From Bacteroidota bacterium (GTDB taxonomy: Bacteria > Bacteroidota > Bacteroidia > Bacteroidales > B39-G9), in assembly GCA_015222055.1 (NCBI GenBank), contig JADFUR010000053.1:1-43856 (forward strand): DNA of 43,856 nt, given 5' to 3'. The notes under the pieces were generated by a model. That model ran no database searches. It saw only the letters and a program-made list of their open reading frames with translations, and was not told the DNA's origin. Of this stretch, positions 34,505 to 43,770 are shown piece by piece. Position 1 is the stretch's first letter. Each line of letters opens with the position of its first letter. Made by a program: the position numbers and the translations under genes.

Positions 34505-35446
34505 ATGTTAATAAAAAAAATATTTATAATCACTTTTATTTCCCTTGTTATATCATGTACAAATGAAATAAATATTGATTTGCCTGATATTAACCCTAAG
34601 CCTGTAATAAACTGTATATTTACTCCTGATAGTTTATTTAAATTGAATATTAGTAAGACAAAAAAAATAACAGATACTAATATTTATTATATTAATGATG
34701 CAGAAGTAAATTTATATTCAAACAATAAATTATTGGGTAAATTTAATAATTTTTCTAATGGTGATTATGTACTGCCTTTAAATTCTGAAGAAAATACAGA
34801 TTATGAAATAAGAGTGAGTATCCCAAATTATAAAACAATTACCGCCGATAGCAATATACCTGCAAAAATAAAAATCTTAAACGCTACATGTGCTTTTAAA
34901 AGAATGGATGAATATGGTGATTGTTTATATGAAATAAATATAGAATTTAATGACCCTGCCGATGCCGTAAATTATTACGAATTACTATTATTTTTTAATC
35001 ACTATGAAACAATAAATAGCATAAGTAATATAGATAATATGGATATTTTTAATTTTATAGTTAACGATCCTATTTTAATTTCTGAAGGAGATTTAGATTA
35101 TGAACCAAGCACTTTCTTTTTTTCCGACAATTTATTTAATGGTAAAACTGCAAAAATTAAATTAGGTTATTATGGCGGCTATGATCCACACTATATGGAT
35201 GGTCAACTCGTGCAGGAAATAAAACATTTATATGTGATACTTCGCTCTGTCAGTAAATCATATTATAATTACAGAAAATACTGGACACGACATTCATATA
35301 ATCAAAATACAAATGAACATTTTGATGATCCCGAAACATTACTGTTTTTTGGCGAGTCATTGCCAATGTACACAAATATTAAAAACGGTTATGGAATTTT
35401 TGCAGGATATTCATCAGATATTAAAAAAATTAAATTTATACCATAA
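34505..35446 (+). CDS. DUF4249 lipoprotein, partner of a TonB-dependent receptor
   Basis: Outer-membrane lipoprotein of the Bacteroidota-specific DUF4249 family. The signal ends in a lipobox (VISC at about residue 18) and continues TNEINIDLPDINPKPVINCI, with FTPDSLFKLNISKTKKITD. DAEVNLYSNNKLLGKFNNFS and TDYEIRVSIPNYKTITAD follow. The length of 313 residues is a little short but complete to IKKIKFIP. In this phylum the family lies beside a TonB-dependent receptor: the next gene starts 3 bp after the stop, so they are certainly coupled. The pair probably takes up a nutrient or a metal chelate; the ligand is unknown. Confidence 0.85.
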   Translation: MLIKKIFIITFISLVISCTNEINIDLPDINPKPVINCIFTPDSLFKLNISKTKKITDTNIYYINDAEVNLYSNNKLLGKFNNFSNGDYVLPLNSEENTDYEIRVSIPNYKTITADSNIPAKIKILNATCAFKRMDEYGDCLYEINIEFNDPADAVNYYELLLFFNHYETINSISNIDNMDIFNFIVNDPILISEGDLDYEPSTFFFSDNLFNGKTAKIKLGYYGGYDPHYMDGQLVQEIKHLYVILRSVSKSYYNYRKYWTRHSYNQNTNEHFDDPETLLFFGESLPMYTNIKNGYGIFAGYSSDIKKIKFIP

Positions 35447-35449
35447 AAA

Positions 35450-37840
35450 ATGGGGGGAAAGTCTTTAAAATTTAGAGATGTTATTAAAATAATTATCTTT
35501 ATTATCATATTCTCACCTTATCAAATCATTATAGCTCAAACATATACATTAAGCGGTTTTGTACAGGATGCTAAAACAAGAGAAAGCTTAATAGGAGTTA
35601 ATATATATGATTCTAATACCTATCAAGGTACGGTTACAAATAATTATGGATTTTATAGTTTAAGCTTAAATAAAACAGATACTGTTCATTTGCATATATC
35701 ATACGTAGGTTATGAAAAACAAGATACATTATTAGTATTCAATAAAAATCAACAAATTAATTTCTCACTTATGCAAAATAATATGCTTAATGAGATAGTC
35801 ATACAGGACAGATATAAAAATATAGAACGAAAAACGGAAATGAGTACTGTCGAAATACCTTTGAAGCAAATTAAAAATCTGCCTTCACTTACAGGAGAAC
35901 CTGACATTATGCGTGCATTTCAACTAATGCCGGGAGTACAATCCGGAAAAGAAGGAACAAGTTCGATATCTGTAAGAGGTGGTGGTCCTGACCAAAATCT
36001 TTTTTTACTTGATGGTGTTCCTTTATATTATGTCAGCCATATTGGAGGCTTTGTTTCCGTTTTTGAACCGGGAGCCTTAAAAAGTGTTAAACTTATTAAA
36101 GGAGGTTTCCCTGCAAGGTATGGTGGGAGACTATCTTCAGTAGTCGATATAATAATGAAAGAAGGAAATAAAGAAAAACTACATGGTGAATATACTCTCG
36201 GTATTTTATCTTCAAAATTCCTTTTAGAAGGTCCTGTAAAGAATAATAAGTCATCATTTCTTTTTTCGTTGAGAAGATGTAACATTGATATTCTTACAAT
36301 TCCTATTTCATGGTTTAATTCTAATGGAGAATCTTTTGCCGGCTATACTTTTTACGATATTAATGCCAAATATAATCATCAAATTTCAAAAAAAACTAAA
36401 ATATATTTTAGTTTTTATACAGGAAGAGACAAAATATTTGTAAAATCTCATGGTTCCGTATCTATACCCGATGTAGTAGAATATAGATATAAAAATATTG
36501 TAAGCTGGGGTAACATTATGGGAACAATCCGGTTTAATCATTTATACAATTCAAAATTATTTAGTAATACAACATTATCTTATACAAAATTTAACTATCA
36601 AACAAAATTAATTTACAAACAAAAAGGTACAAAAACAGATTCCTTGAATGAACGTGATGTTGCTACTTTTAACTCAGGCGTTCAAGATATAATTGCAAAA
36701 ATTGATTATGATTTTTATCCTAACACAAAAAATATAATAAAATTTGGTGCATCTGCTACTTATCATATATTTACGCCGGGTATTACTGTTTTTAAACAAA
36801 CAGCAAATATTGATACCAGCTACGGATCTAACAATATAAATGCAATTGAAAATAACTTATATTTTGAGGATGAAATTAAAATTTCAAAAAAAATCATAGC
36901 AAACATTGGATTGCATTCGTCACTGTACTATATACAAAAATCTTTTTTTTACACTGTTCAACCTCGTCTAATGTTTAATTACTTAATAAAAAATAATTTG
37001 TCAATAAAACTCTCGTATGCAAATATGCAACAACATATACATCTATTATCAAATTCAGGTGCAGGATTACCTACTGATTTATGGGTGCCGGCAACTAAAA
37101 AAATAAAGCCTGAAAATTCTCAACAGTTGGCAGTTGGCATAGCACACACTTTACCTTTTGAAAAACAAATAGAATTAACCATTGAAAGTTATTATAAAAC
37201 AATGACTAATTTAATAGAATTTAGTGAAGGTGCAAGTTGTTTTTCAGGAGGGAGTAATTGGCAGGAAAAAATTGAAACTGATGGTAAAGGAACAGCCTAT
37301 GGCATAGAATTTCTATTACAAAAAAAAGAAGGCAAGACAACCGGTTGGATATCTTATACATTATCAAAAAACGAAAGAGTTTTTAAGACATTAAATAATG
37401 GGATGCCTTTTCCTTATAGATATGACAGAAGACACAATATCTCTATAGTTATTAATCATAAATTTAACAAAAATATAACTCTATCAGCTACATGGATTTA
37501 TGAAACCGGAAATGCAATAACTTTAGCAGTATATCAATATTGTTTAATTAATTATGGTTATAATTATGCATTGGGAGATGATGAATTTAATAACGTTCAT
37601 GTTTATAATGGACGTAATAGCTCTCGCATGCCTGCCTATCATCGTTTTGATGTTGGAATTAATTTCAAAAAGCAAAAAAAGAAAGGAATAAGAACATGGA
37701 ATTTAAGTATTTATAATGTATATAATCATAAAAATCCATATTTTCTTTATTATAAATACGACAACAAAAAAGGTATAAATTTGTATGGATTAAGCCTTTT
37801 CCCTATTATTCCATCAGTTAGTTATAGTTTTAAGTTTTAA
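35450..37840 (+). CDS. TonB-dependent outer-membrane receptor with carboxypeptidase-like regulatory domain
   Basis: Outer-membrane gated barrel energised by TonB. A signal anchor-like stretch (VIKIIIFIIIFSPYQIIIAQ) ends at about residue 30. The carboxypeptidase-D regulatory-like domain follows: YTLSGFVQDAKTRESLIGVN and LHISYVGYEKQDTLLVF. The plug domain has LPSLTGEPDIMRAFQLMPGV and SISVRGGGPDQNLFLLDGVP. The barrel extends to the C-terminus, ending PSVSYSFKF with the usual aromatic last residue. At 796 residues it is in the range of the CarboxypepD-reg receptors paired with DUF4249. No TonB box was located with certainty. A terminator follows. Confidence 0.93.
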   Translation: MGGKSLKFRDVIKIIIFIIIFSPYQIIIAQTYTLSGFVQDAKTRESLIGVNIYDSNTYQGTVTNNYGFYSLSLNKTDTVHLHISYVGYEKQDTLLVFNKNQQINFSLMQNNMLNEIVIQDRYKNIERKTEMSTVEIPLKQIKNLPSLTGEPDIMRAFQLMPGVQSGKEGTSSISVRGGGPDQNLFLLDGVPLYYVSHIGGFVSVFEPGALKSVKLIKGGFPARYGGRLSSVVDIIMKEGNKEKLHGEYTLGILSSKFLLEGPVKNNKSSFLFSLRRCNIDILTIPISWFNSNGESFAGYTFYDINAKYNHQISKKTKIYFSFYTGRDKIFVKSHGSVSIPDVVEYRYKNIVSWGNIMGTIRFNHLYNSKLFSNTTLSYTKFNYQTKLIYKQKGTKTDSLNERDVATFNSGVQDIIAKIDYDFYPNTKNIIKFGASATYHIFTPGITVFKQTANIDTSYGSNNINAIENNLYFEDEIKISKKIIANIGLHSSLYYIQKSFFYTVQPRLMFNYLIKNNLSIKLSYANMQQHIHLLSNSGAGLPTDLWVPATKKIKPENSQQLAVGIAHTLPFEKQIELTIESYYKTMTNLIEFSEGASCFSGGSNWQEKIETDGKGTAYGIEFLLQKKEGKTTGWISYTLSKNERVFKTLNNGMPFPYRYDRRHNISIVINHKFNKNITLSATWIYETGNAITLAVYQYCLINYGYNYALGDDEFNNVHVYNGRNSSRMPAYHRFDVGINFKKQKKKGIRTWNLSIYNVYNHKNPYFLYYKYDNKKGINLYGLSLFPIIPSVSYSFKF

Positions 37841-37853
37841 GAATATTATATCT

Positions 37854-37887
37854 GCAAGATTTTAAAACAAACCTTGCGGGTCTTTTT
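37854..37887 (+). terminator. Terminator after the TonB-dependent receptor
   Basis: GCAAGATTT (37854-37862) pairs with AAACCTTGC (37869-37877) with one mismatch, then GGGTCTTTTTT. Confidence 0.65.
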
Positions 37888-37937
37888 TGATTAAAGAATT
37901 CATTAAAATTTCACATTTTCAACAATAAAATATTCAC

Positions 37938-38075
37938 ATGAAGTTCTCAAAATCATTGCTAATACTTATTTTTATATTCAACCTGATTTGTAATAATTTA
38001 TCTGCACAGAAAAAATAATTTACTGTTAGTGGTTATATTAAAGACAACTTTTCAGGAGAATCTCTAATCAATATA
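37938..38075 (+). pseudogene. N-terminal remnant of a second TonB-dependent receptor
   Basis: An ATG at 37938 opens a signal peptide (MKFSKSLLILIFIFNLICNN then LSAQKK) that ends at a TAA (38016-38018). The frame continues FTVSGYIKDNFSGESLIN, a clear start of a carboxypeptidase-regulatory-like domain, and homology stops near 38075 where transposase sequence begins on the other strand. The gene is thus dead in two ways: an early stop codon and loss of everything after the first part of the domain. No trace of its plug or barrel is left before 38830. Confidence 0.75.
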
Positions 38076-38655
38076 AAAAAAATTCACATCTCTCACACCT
38101 CTAAAAGTTGCTCGAAAAGATCTAATTTCAGCATTAAAAAATTCTGCAGAAACATTTATTGATCTATTATCAAAATGATTTATAATTGAGGAACCTGCTG
38201 TTTGAAAACTTCCAAATTCATTACCGTTTATTTTTTTTATCCATTTAAATGTTTTTTCTTTTACGGTTTCTTTATCCTTAGAATGTTCAAATATTGCTCT
38301 AAAATGCATGGTATGTTTATATGCTTTTTCTATATCCTAAAATTATTTAAAAAACACCTCTGACCTTATCTTTTGAGAACTTGTCAATTTGTTTAAGGGC
38401 TTAAATAATAGATATCTGTTTCTTGCAAATAATTGTTTTTTTATCGCTTCATTTTCTTAATCTATTATTTGATTCTTATTTCTTGAATGGCATCATTAAT
38501 CAATTGTTTAGCATGAAATTTATCTATTACAATAAAAAAAAATTGAAAAACTTCATCCCCAATTTTTTTCATGTTATTCGCCAAATCAAAAGGAGATAAT
38601 TTATTTAAAATAATTTTATGCTTATAACTATTATCTGAGTATAAAGCGTAAAGTC
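38064..38655 (-). mobile_element. Degraded DDE transposase fragment (ISL3-like, ISAon1-type)
   Basis: Minus-strand translations in several frames give pieces of one transposase in order. These are SPFDLANNMKKIGDEV, then VIDKFHAKQLINDAIQEIRI (with the Asp-containing DKFH region), QLFARNRYLLFKPLNKLTSS and QKIRSEVFF. The open part (38309-38064) follows with YKHTMHFRAIFEHS-like sequence, IINHFDNRSINVSAEFFNA and FRATFRGVRDVNFF. Several frameshifts and stop codons separate them. Only the central and C-terminal parts remain, no terminal inverted repeats are seen, and the C-terminal end abuts the receptor pseudogene. It is an inactive relic. Confidence 0.75.
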
Positions 38656-38769
38656 CTAATTAAGTATACAAATAAGATATGTTAATTGGTGGTATTTAAA
38701 AATTTTGATTTACGAATTTAAGGTTTTATAAAAACATACCAGTTGGTACTGTTATGTTAAATTATTTTA

Positions 38770-38777
38770 TATCTTTG
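38770..38777 (+). promoter_or_regulatory. -7 promoter element for the repeat lipoprotein
   Basis: TATCTTTG fits TAnnTTTG exactly. TTG at 38743-38745 could be a -33 element, though the 24-bp spacer is long. The leader would be about 45-50 bases and A-rich just before the ATG. Confidence 0.5.
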
Positions 38778-38829
38778 TAAATAGTAATAATTTATTCCAA
38801 AATAATAATGTTTAACTAAAAAAAAAAAC

Positions 38830-40131
38830 ATGAAAAAGGTATTATTAAGTTTGTTATTAGGATTGTTAATTTTCTCTGGATGTAAAAAAGATGATGACGA
38901 TCCATCTCCATCTTTTGATGGAATGACTATTAAATGTGCAAATGTTTCCAGTTCAAATATTAAATTCGACTGGGATGCTACAACAGATCAAACAGTAACT
39001 TTTGATGCTAAATTAAGTGATATTGCACCATTAGATGCTACAATAACTATTGCTGAGGATGCATCTTCTACAGCTATATCAGGAACCCATTTTACTTTGG
39101 CATCTCCAACGTTGACCATTGCCAAAGGTGCTACTTCAGTGAGTTCATCTATAACAATTTTAGCTGATGGATTAAATCCTGAAGAAACTAAAACTATTGT
39201 ACTTGACCTAAGTTCAGACAAAATAAAAGTCGGAGCTCCTGCTCAAATAACCATAGCTATTGAGAAGAATAAAAAACCAGTAATATCTTTTGATGGAATG
39301 ACAATTAAATTTGCAAACATTTCCAGTTCAAGTATTAAATTCGACTGGGATGCTACAACAGATCAAACAGTAACTTTTGATGCTGAATTAAGTGATATTG
39401 CACCATTAGATGGTACAATAACTATTGCTGAGAATGCATCTTCTACCGCTGTATCAGGAACCCATTTTACTTTGGAATCTCCAACCTTGACAATTGCCAA
39501 AGGTACTAATTCAGTGAACTCATCTATAACAATTTTAGCTAATGGATTAAATCCTGAAGAAACTAAAATTATTGTACTTGACCTAAATTCAGACCAAATA
39601 ACAATCGGAGCTCCTGCTCAAATAACTATAACTATTGAAAAGGATAAAAAACCAGAACCTGTAAATTCAATTACTCAAATAAAATGTACTCCTACTGCTG
39701 ATTGGGGGGCATATAGTTGCATAAAAAGATTTCAACTGAAAGATATTGATAACGAATCTACCGCCGATGGTTATGATGAAATTGATTTCACATCAATGTC
39801 TGCTACAGTAATACCAGGAGAGCTTGTTGATTTTACTGTAACATTAGGTTCTTGTGAAAGCACACCTCCTCAGGATGATCTTATATTGGCAGTTTGGGTA
39901 GATTGGAATGGAGATGGTGATTTGTCCGATGATGGAGAAAAAGTATTTAGAGAAACAATATCTCAAGGTGATGGAACTTTTGTAAAAACTTTTACAGTAC
40001 CTAATACAGCTACAGCAGGAACATTTGTTTTAAGAGTAGCCGAATGGTTTAAAGCAACTGGTGGTTTAGTAGATGGTTGTGGGAAAATGGACAGTGGTGA
40101 AGCTGAAGATTATGCTATCATAATTAATTAA
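38830..40131 (+). CDS. Surface lipoprotein with two Calx-beta-like repeats and a GEVED domain
   Basis: Predicted lipid-anchored surface protein. The signal MKKVLLSLLLGLLIFSGC has the lipobox FSGC followed by KKDDDD, an acidic start seen in exported surface lipoproteins. Two 125-residue repeats (about residues 28-152 and 153-277) have the calcium-binding Calx-beta-like pattern: TVTFDAKLSDIAPLDATITI, SGTHFTLASPTLTIAKG and LNPEETKTIVLDL. The C-terminal part (about residues 285-433) is a GEVED domain: ILAVWVDWNGDGDLSDDGE, VPNTATAGTFVLRVAEWF and the final GEAEDYAIIIN. The function is probably adhesive or binding. A terminator follows, and the gene lies ahead of an M43 protease. Confidence 0.85.
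   Translation: MKKVLLSLLLGLLIFSGCKKDDDDPSPSFDGMTIKCANVSSSNIKFDWDATTDQTVTFDAKLSDIAPLDATITIAEDASSTAISGTHFTLASPTLTIAKGATSVSSSITILADGLNPEETKTIVLDLSSDKIKVGAPAQITIAIEKNKKPVISFDGMTIKFANISSSSIKFDWDATTDQTVTFDAELSDIAPLDGTITIAENASSTAVSGTHFTLESPTLTIAKGTNSVNSSITILANGLNPEETKIIVLDLNSDQITIGAPAQITITIEKDKKPEPVNSITQIKCTPTADWGAYSCIKRFQLKDIDNESTADGYDEIDFTSMSATVIPGELVDFTVTLGSCESTPPQDDLILAVWVDWNGDGDLSDDGEKVFRETISQGDGTFVKTFTVPNTATAGTFVLRVAEWFKATGGLVDGCGKMDSGEAEDYAIIIN
38911..39660 (+). repeat. 375-bp in-frame tandem duplication
   Basis: Copy 1 occupies 38911-39285 and copy 2 39286-39660, exactly 125 codons each, with long identical stretches and few substitutions. The near-identity at synonymous sites shows a recent duplication or ongoing homogenisation. 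Confidence 0.95.
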
Positions 40132-40155
40132 ATCATTTTTTTAGCTTAATATATT

Positions 40156-40190
40156 AAAAGGGATTCTATGTTTAGAATCCCTTTTGTAAA
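40156..40190 (+). terminator. Terminator after the repeat lipoprotein
   Basis: Perfect 12-bp stem, AAAAGGGATTCT (40156-40167) and its complement (40174-40185), with a 6-nt loop; the T run is part of the 3' arm. Confidence 0.8.
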
Positions 40191-40274
40191 TTTAGCTCTA
40201 TTAAATTGTTGGATTTGTTGCAAACCGACAATGTTATTATAAATAAATTTTTTTAATTTTAAACTAGTTTTGAT

Positions 40275-43076
40275 ATGAAGAAAAAATTTACATTAATAAT
40301 CCTAATAGGATTACAATTATTTTTTTCTAAAAATAGTTTTACACAAATACATAAGCCTAATGAATGTAGGGCTGATTTGGAAAACGAGAAGTACTATAAA
40401 CAAAATCCGAAAGCACGTGAAGAAGCTTTAAGCTTTGAAAAATATTCACATGAATTTATTCAGAATCATAAGGCAAAAGCTACAAAAGAATATATTATTC
40501 CTGTGGTTTTCCATGTATTTGGAACAAATTTTAATAGTGGAACTACAGTAGATGATGCACTTATTATTGATGCTCTACGAAAACTTAGTAATGATTTTCA
40601 AGGATTAACAGCAGACTGGAATAGTGTTGACCCAAATTTCGAATCTGTTAAGGGGGCATTAAATATCACTTTTACTCTGGCAGAATTGGATCCTGAAGGA
40701 AATGCAACCACTGGTATTGAATATTATTCAGCACTGTCTGGATTCGGCAATGGTAGTGGTTATGATTCGCAAATTCAAAATTATGCATGGGACAATTACA
40801 AATATATGAATGTATATATTATGCGTGATTTATATGCTGATGATGATTATTATAATTCAGGAGTTTCTTGGTATCCCAATACTTCAATGTCTAATAGTAA
40901 TCTGGCCAGAGTTGTTTACAATGGAAGTTATCTTGCAACAAATACCGGAGAGAATTTTCGCAGAATTATGACTCATGAGTTTGGACATTGGTTAAACCTT
41001 AAACATCCTTTTTCTGGGGGATGCAGTGAACCAAACGATTGTGTTGAAGATACTCCTCAAACAACAACAAACAGTGGATCTTGTAACACTTCTATTGAAA
41101 AATGTCCAGGTGCAGGTGTTCCTAATGGCGAAAATTTTATGGATTACTCGGAATGTTACCGCATGTTTACAAAAGGCCAGGTTAAACGGATGCAAGCAGC
41201 ACTTGAGCATCCAGCAAGAAAACCTTTGTGGCAAAGATCTAACTTATTAGTAACAGTACCTTCTGCATTATCACCATCTTTATATTCAGATAAAGAAACA
41301 ATATGTGAAAATATATTAAATGACGGAAGTGTCGATACTGTTTATTTATTTCTTGATGGAGATAAATTTTCGATTAATAGTGGAGTAATGACAGAAAACA
41401 CTCATTATAATGTTGAAAATTTACCATCCGGTTTTACTATTGAAATTGCTGGGACCTCGCATAGTACGGCATATATTCTACTAACAGGTAATGCCAATAA
41501 TCATTTAAAAGCTGACGATATTGATAATCTAAAAATTACTTTTCTTAATGCCTCGCTTGTAGGAAATGACACCTCAATTTTAAAAAGTGCAACATTAATA
41601 TTTAATATAAATTTCATGGATGCTTATAGCGTTTATTATAAGGATATTGAAGATCTTGAAATAAATTCAAACGCCTTGCTAAAAAGCTTCTCATTGGAAT
41701 CTGAACCTGATTATTTTATTTTAGACGGAACGAGTCTTTTAGATTATAGTCTTTGGTATGATGGAGGAGATTTAAGGTTTAAAACAAATACAAGAGCCTT
41801 GGTATGTGATGGAACTTCTAAGAATGTATCAGATTTACCTCGAGGAACAATGATTGGTTCTACCAGTAATTGGGTAAATGGAGGTACTTCATCCGACGTC
41901 CATAATATTTTAACTCAAACATATACTAATTGGAGTGGAAAACAGGCTTATATAGGTTTTAAATTCGATATCAATGAACAAACACACTATGGTTGGTTTA
42001 GAATAAAAGTTTCAAATAATGGTACTTCTTACGTCTTATATGATTATGCATATAATCAAGAACCTGGCAAGCCTATTTATTCAGGAGACAGAGGAGTTTC
42101 GTATATTCTGCCAATTGAGAATCAATTTCAAGAAAATGCAACAAATAATGGATCAATATCAGAACCAATAATTTTGGAAGTTTATAAAAATCCTTTTTCT
42201 ATTGCAAGTGGGACTTTAACAGAAGGTTTACATTATTCTATTAGCAATATTCCATCTGGGTTAACAGCAACTATTACTACCACGAATGATTCTACAGCTA
42301 ATATTGCTTTAACAGGGATAGCTGATAATCACACAGATGATGTTGCTAATATTACATTAACATTTCTAGATGCAGCTTTTAATTCAGGCTTAGCGGTTGA
42401 CTTAGACGGGAACCCTATTAAGCTTTCAATTAATTTTATAACGCCAATTATTACAAGTAGCGGTAATAAATTTATTGAAAAATCAAAGGATGATGGAAGT
42501 ATAAACAACTTAATTGTACTTAATTTAAAAGATGGATCTTTTTCTCTTAGTACTGGCGAATTAATTGAAGGAACACATTATGAGGTGCAGAATTTACCGA
42601 ATGGTTTAACTACTAATATAATTGTGAAAAATAAAACTCAATTATGGTTCATGTTATCCGGAAATGCAATAAAACATAGTGTAGTTAATAGTATTTCCAA
42701 TCTTACATTAAGCTTTTTGAATGCTGCTTTTTCCGAATTTACTGTAGATAATATTTTAGGAAGCACTATTGTTTGTTCAATTAACTTTGAAGGTAATAGT
42801 ACAGGGGTTTTTGACAAAAAAGAAAGTAATGATATAACCATTAAACCAAACCCAAATCAAGGTAGTTTTACTATTAAGTTAAATTCAATATTTAACCGCG
42901 ATATTGATATTAAAATTTACAACTTGTTAGGTCAAACAATATGGACAAAAAAAGTTATCAACTATAACAGTACTGAAATTAAAATTAATTTGGATAATAT
43001 TAATGGAGGTATGTACATTATTCAGGTTATTACCGAATCTGAAATTCTAAAAAGCAAAATTAAAATCGAACCTTGA
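40275..43076 (+). CDS. Secreted M43-family metalloprotease with repeat domains and T9SS sorting domain
   Basis: Pappalysin-like zinc metalloprotease exported by the type IX system. A signal peptide (MKKKFTLIILIGLQLFFSKN) ends near residue 24 and a propeptide-like segment follows. The catalytic domain has the zinc motif H234-E235-H238-H244 in THEFGHWLNLKHPF and the Met-turn region GENFMDYSECYRM. Three related beta-rich repeats of about 80 residues lie near 350-430, 625-703 and 739-822, each with a HY..NLPSGL-type and a LTFLNAAF-type motif. Between the first two is a domain containing YGWFRIKVSNNGTSYVLYDY. The end (from about 850) is a T9SS type A domain: IKPNPNQGSFTIKL, IKIYNLLGQTIW and NGGMYIIQVI. 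Length 933 residues. Confidence 0.92.
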   Translation: MKKKFTLIILIGLQLFFSKNSFTQIHKPNECRADLENEKYYKQNPKAREEALSFEKYSHEFIQNHKAKATKEYIIPVVFHVFGTNFNSGTTVDDALIIDALRKLSNDFQGLTADWNSVDPNFESVKGALNITFTLAELDPEGNATTGIEYYSALSGFGNGSGYDSQIQNYAWDNYKYMNVYIMRDLYADDDYYNSGVSWYPNTSMSNSNLARVVYNGSYLATNTGENFRRIMTHEFGHWLNLKHPFSGGCSEPNDCVEDTPQTTTNSGSCNTSIEKCPGAGVPNGENFMDYSECYRMFTKGQVKRMQAALEHPARKPLWQRSNLLVTVPSALSPSLYSDKETICENILNDGSVDTVYLFLDGDKFSINSGVMTENTHYNVENLPSGFTIEIAGTSHSTAYILLTGNANNHLKADDIDNLKITFLNASLVGNDTSILKSATLIFNINFMDAYSVYYKDIEDLEINSNALLKSFSLESEPDYFILDGTSLLDYSLWYDGGDLRFKTNTRALVCDGTSKNVSDLPRGTMIGSTSNWVNGGTSSDVHNILTQTYTNWSGKQAYIGFKFDINEQTHYGWFRIKVSNNGTSYVLYDYAYNQEPGKPIYSGDRGVSYILPIENQFQENATNNGSISEPIILEVYKNPFSIASGTLTEGLHYSISNIPSGLTATITTTNDSTANIALTGIADNHTDDVANITLTFLDAAFNSGLAVDLDGNPIKLSINFITPIITSSGNKFIEKSKDDGSINNLIVLNLKDGSFSLSTGELIEGTHYEVQNLPNGLTTNIIVKNKTQLWFMLSGNAIKHSVVNSISNLTLSFLNAAFSEFTVDNILGSTIVCSINFEGNSTGVFDKKESNDITIKPNPNQGSFTIKLNSIFNRDIDIKIYNLLGQTIWTKKVINYNSTEIKINLDNINGGMYIIQVITESEILKSKIKIEP

Positions 43077-43110
43077 AAATTTATTTAATCAAAATAATTT
43101 TTCAAGGTTC
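43068..43110 (+). terminator. Hairpin at the end of the protease gene
   Basis: GAACCTTGAAAA (43068-43079), containing the stop codon, pairs with TTTTCAAGGTTC (43099-43110). A second smaller hairpin (TTCGGGG...CCCGAA) follows at 43114-43132 with a T-rich tail. Confidence 0.55.
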
Positions 43111-43149
43111 TACTTCGGGGTAAAAACCCGAAAAATTTTCTTTATTCCT

Positions 43150-43192
43150 TTTTTAACATTACCACTGTTTTATACGGTGGTAATGTTAAAAA
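43150..43192. repeat. Perfect 16-bp inverted repeat
   Basis: TTTTTAACATTACCAC (43150-43165) is exactly complementary to GTGGTAATGTTAAAAA (43177-43192) around an 11-nt loop. It could be a bidirectional terminator or a small mobile-element end. Confidence 0.8.
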
Positions 43193-43722
43193 GGCTAAAC
43201 CATAATTAGTTTTGCCCAAGGTATTAATTTAAAAAAAGCCTGTTTTTATTTTTCAGATATTCACAAAAGATGAAAAGTGAACCTGAAAATTTTAAAAATA
43301 GGGCTCACTTTAAAATTTGGGTGGACTAAGCGTAAATTTCAGAACTCCTAATCCATAAACAGAAAGTTTAAAATGCTTGAATATCCTAATATTTCAAAAT
43401 AGCTACACTTTCTGTGTATATTTTCTTGATAAATATTTTATTATAAACAAATACGCTCTAATTTGGGCATTAAAATTTATCGTGGAACAATAATTATTTT
43501 ATTATAATTCACCATATTTTTTTTATTATCCCCTCTATTTGTCGGGTCGCTCCCAAAAATAGTGAGATGACCTTAGCCTAAAGGACTTGTATTATAGAGT
43601 TTTGTTAAACTTCTTTTCATTTACTTTTGGATTGAAACAAAAGTTCAAGACTGCAAAGCAATTTCTTGTTTTCTTCACTTCTACCGAAAAGCTATCAAAT
43701 AATTAAAAGTCTATCGGCATTA

Positions 43723-43770
43723 ACAAAACCAAATCTTCAATAATAATAAAAATTATTGAAGAGGTTTTGT
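43723..43770. repeat. Long bulged stem-loop
   Basis: TCTTCAATAAT (43734-43744) pairs with ATTATTGAAGA (43752-43762), and ACAAAACC (43723-43730) pairs with GGTTTTGT (43763-43770), leaving a 3-base bulge. There are 19 paired bases in total. Confidence 0.75.

Noticed and set aside
38064-38309. An intact 81-residue hypothetical gene on the minus strand
   Set aside because: The sequence is the C-terminal piece of a broken transposase, with upstream parts in other frames.
40265-40272. TAGTTTTG as promoter of the M43 protease
   Set aside because: It lies 2 bp before the ATG, so transcription would start inside the coding sequence; probably chance.
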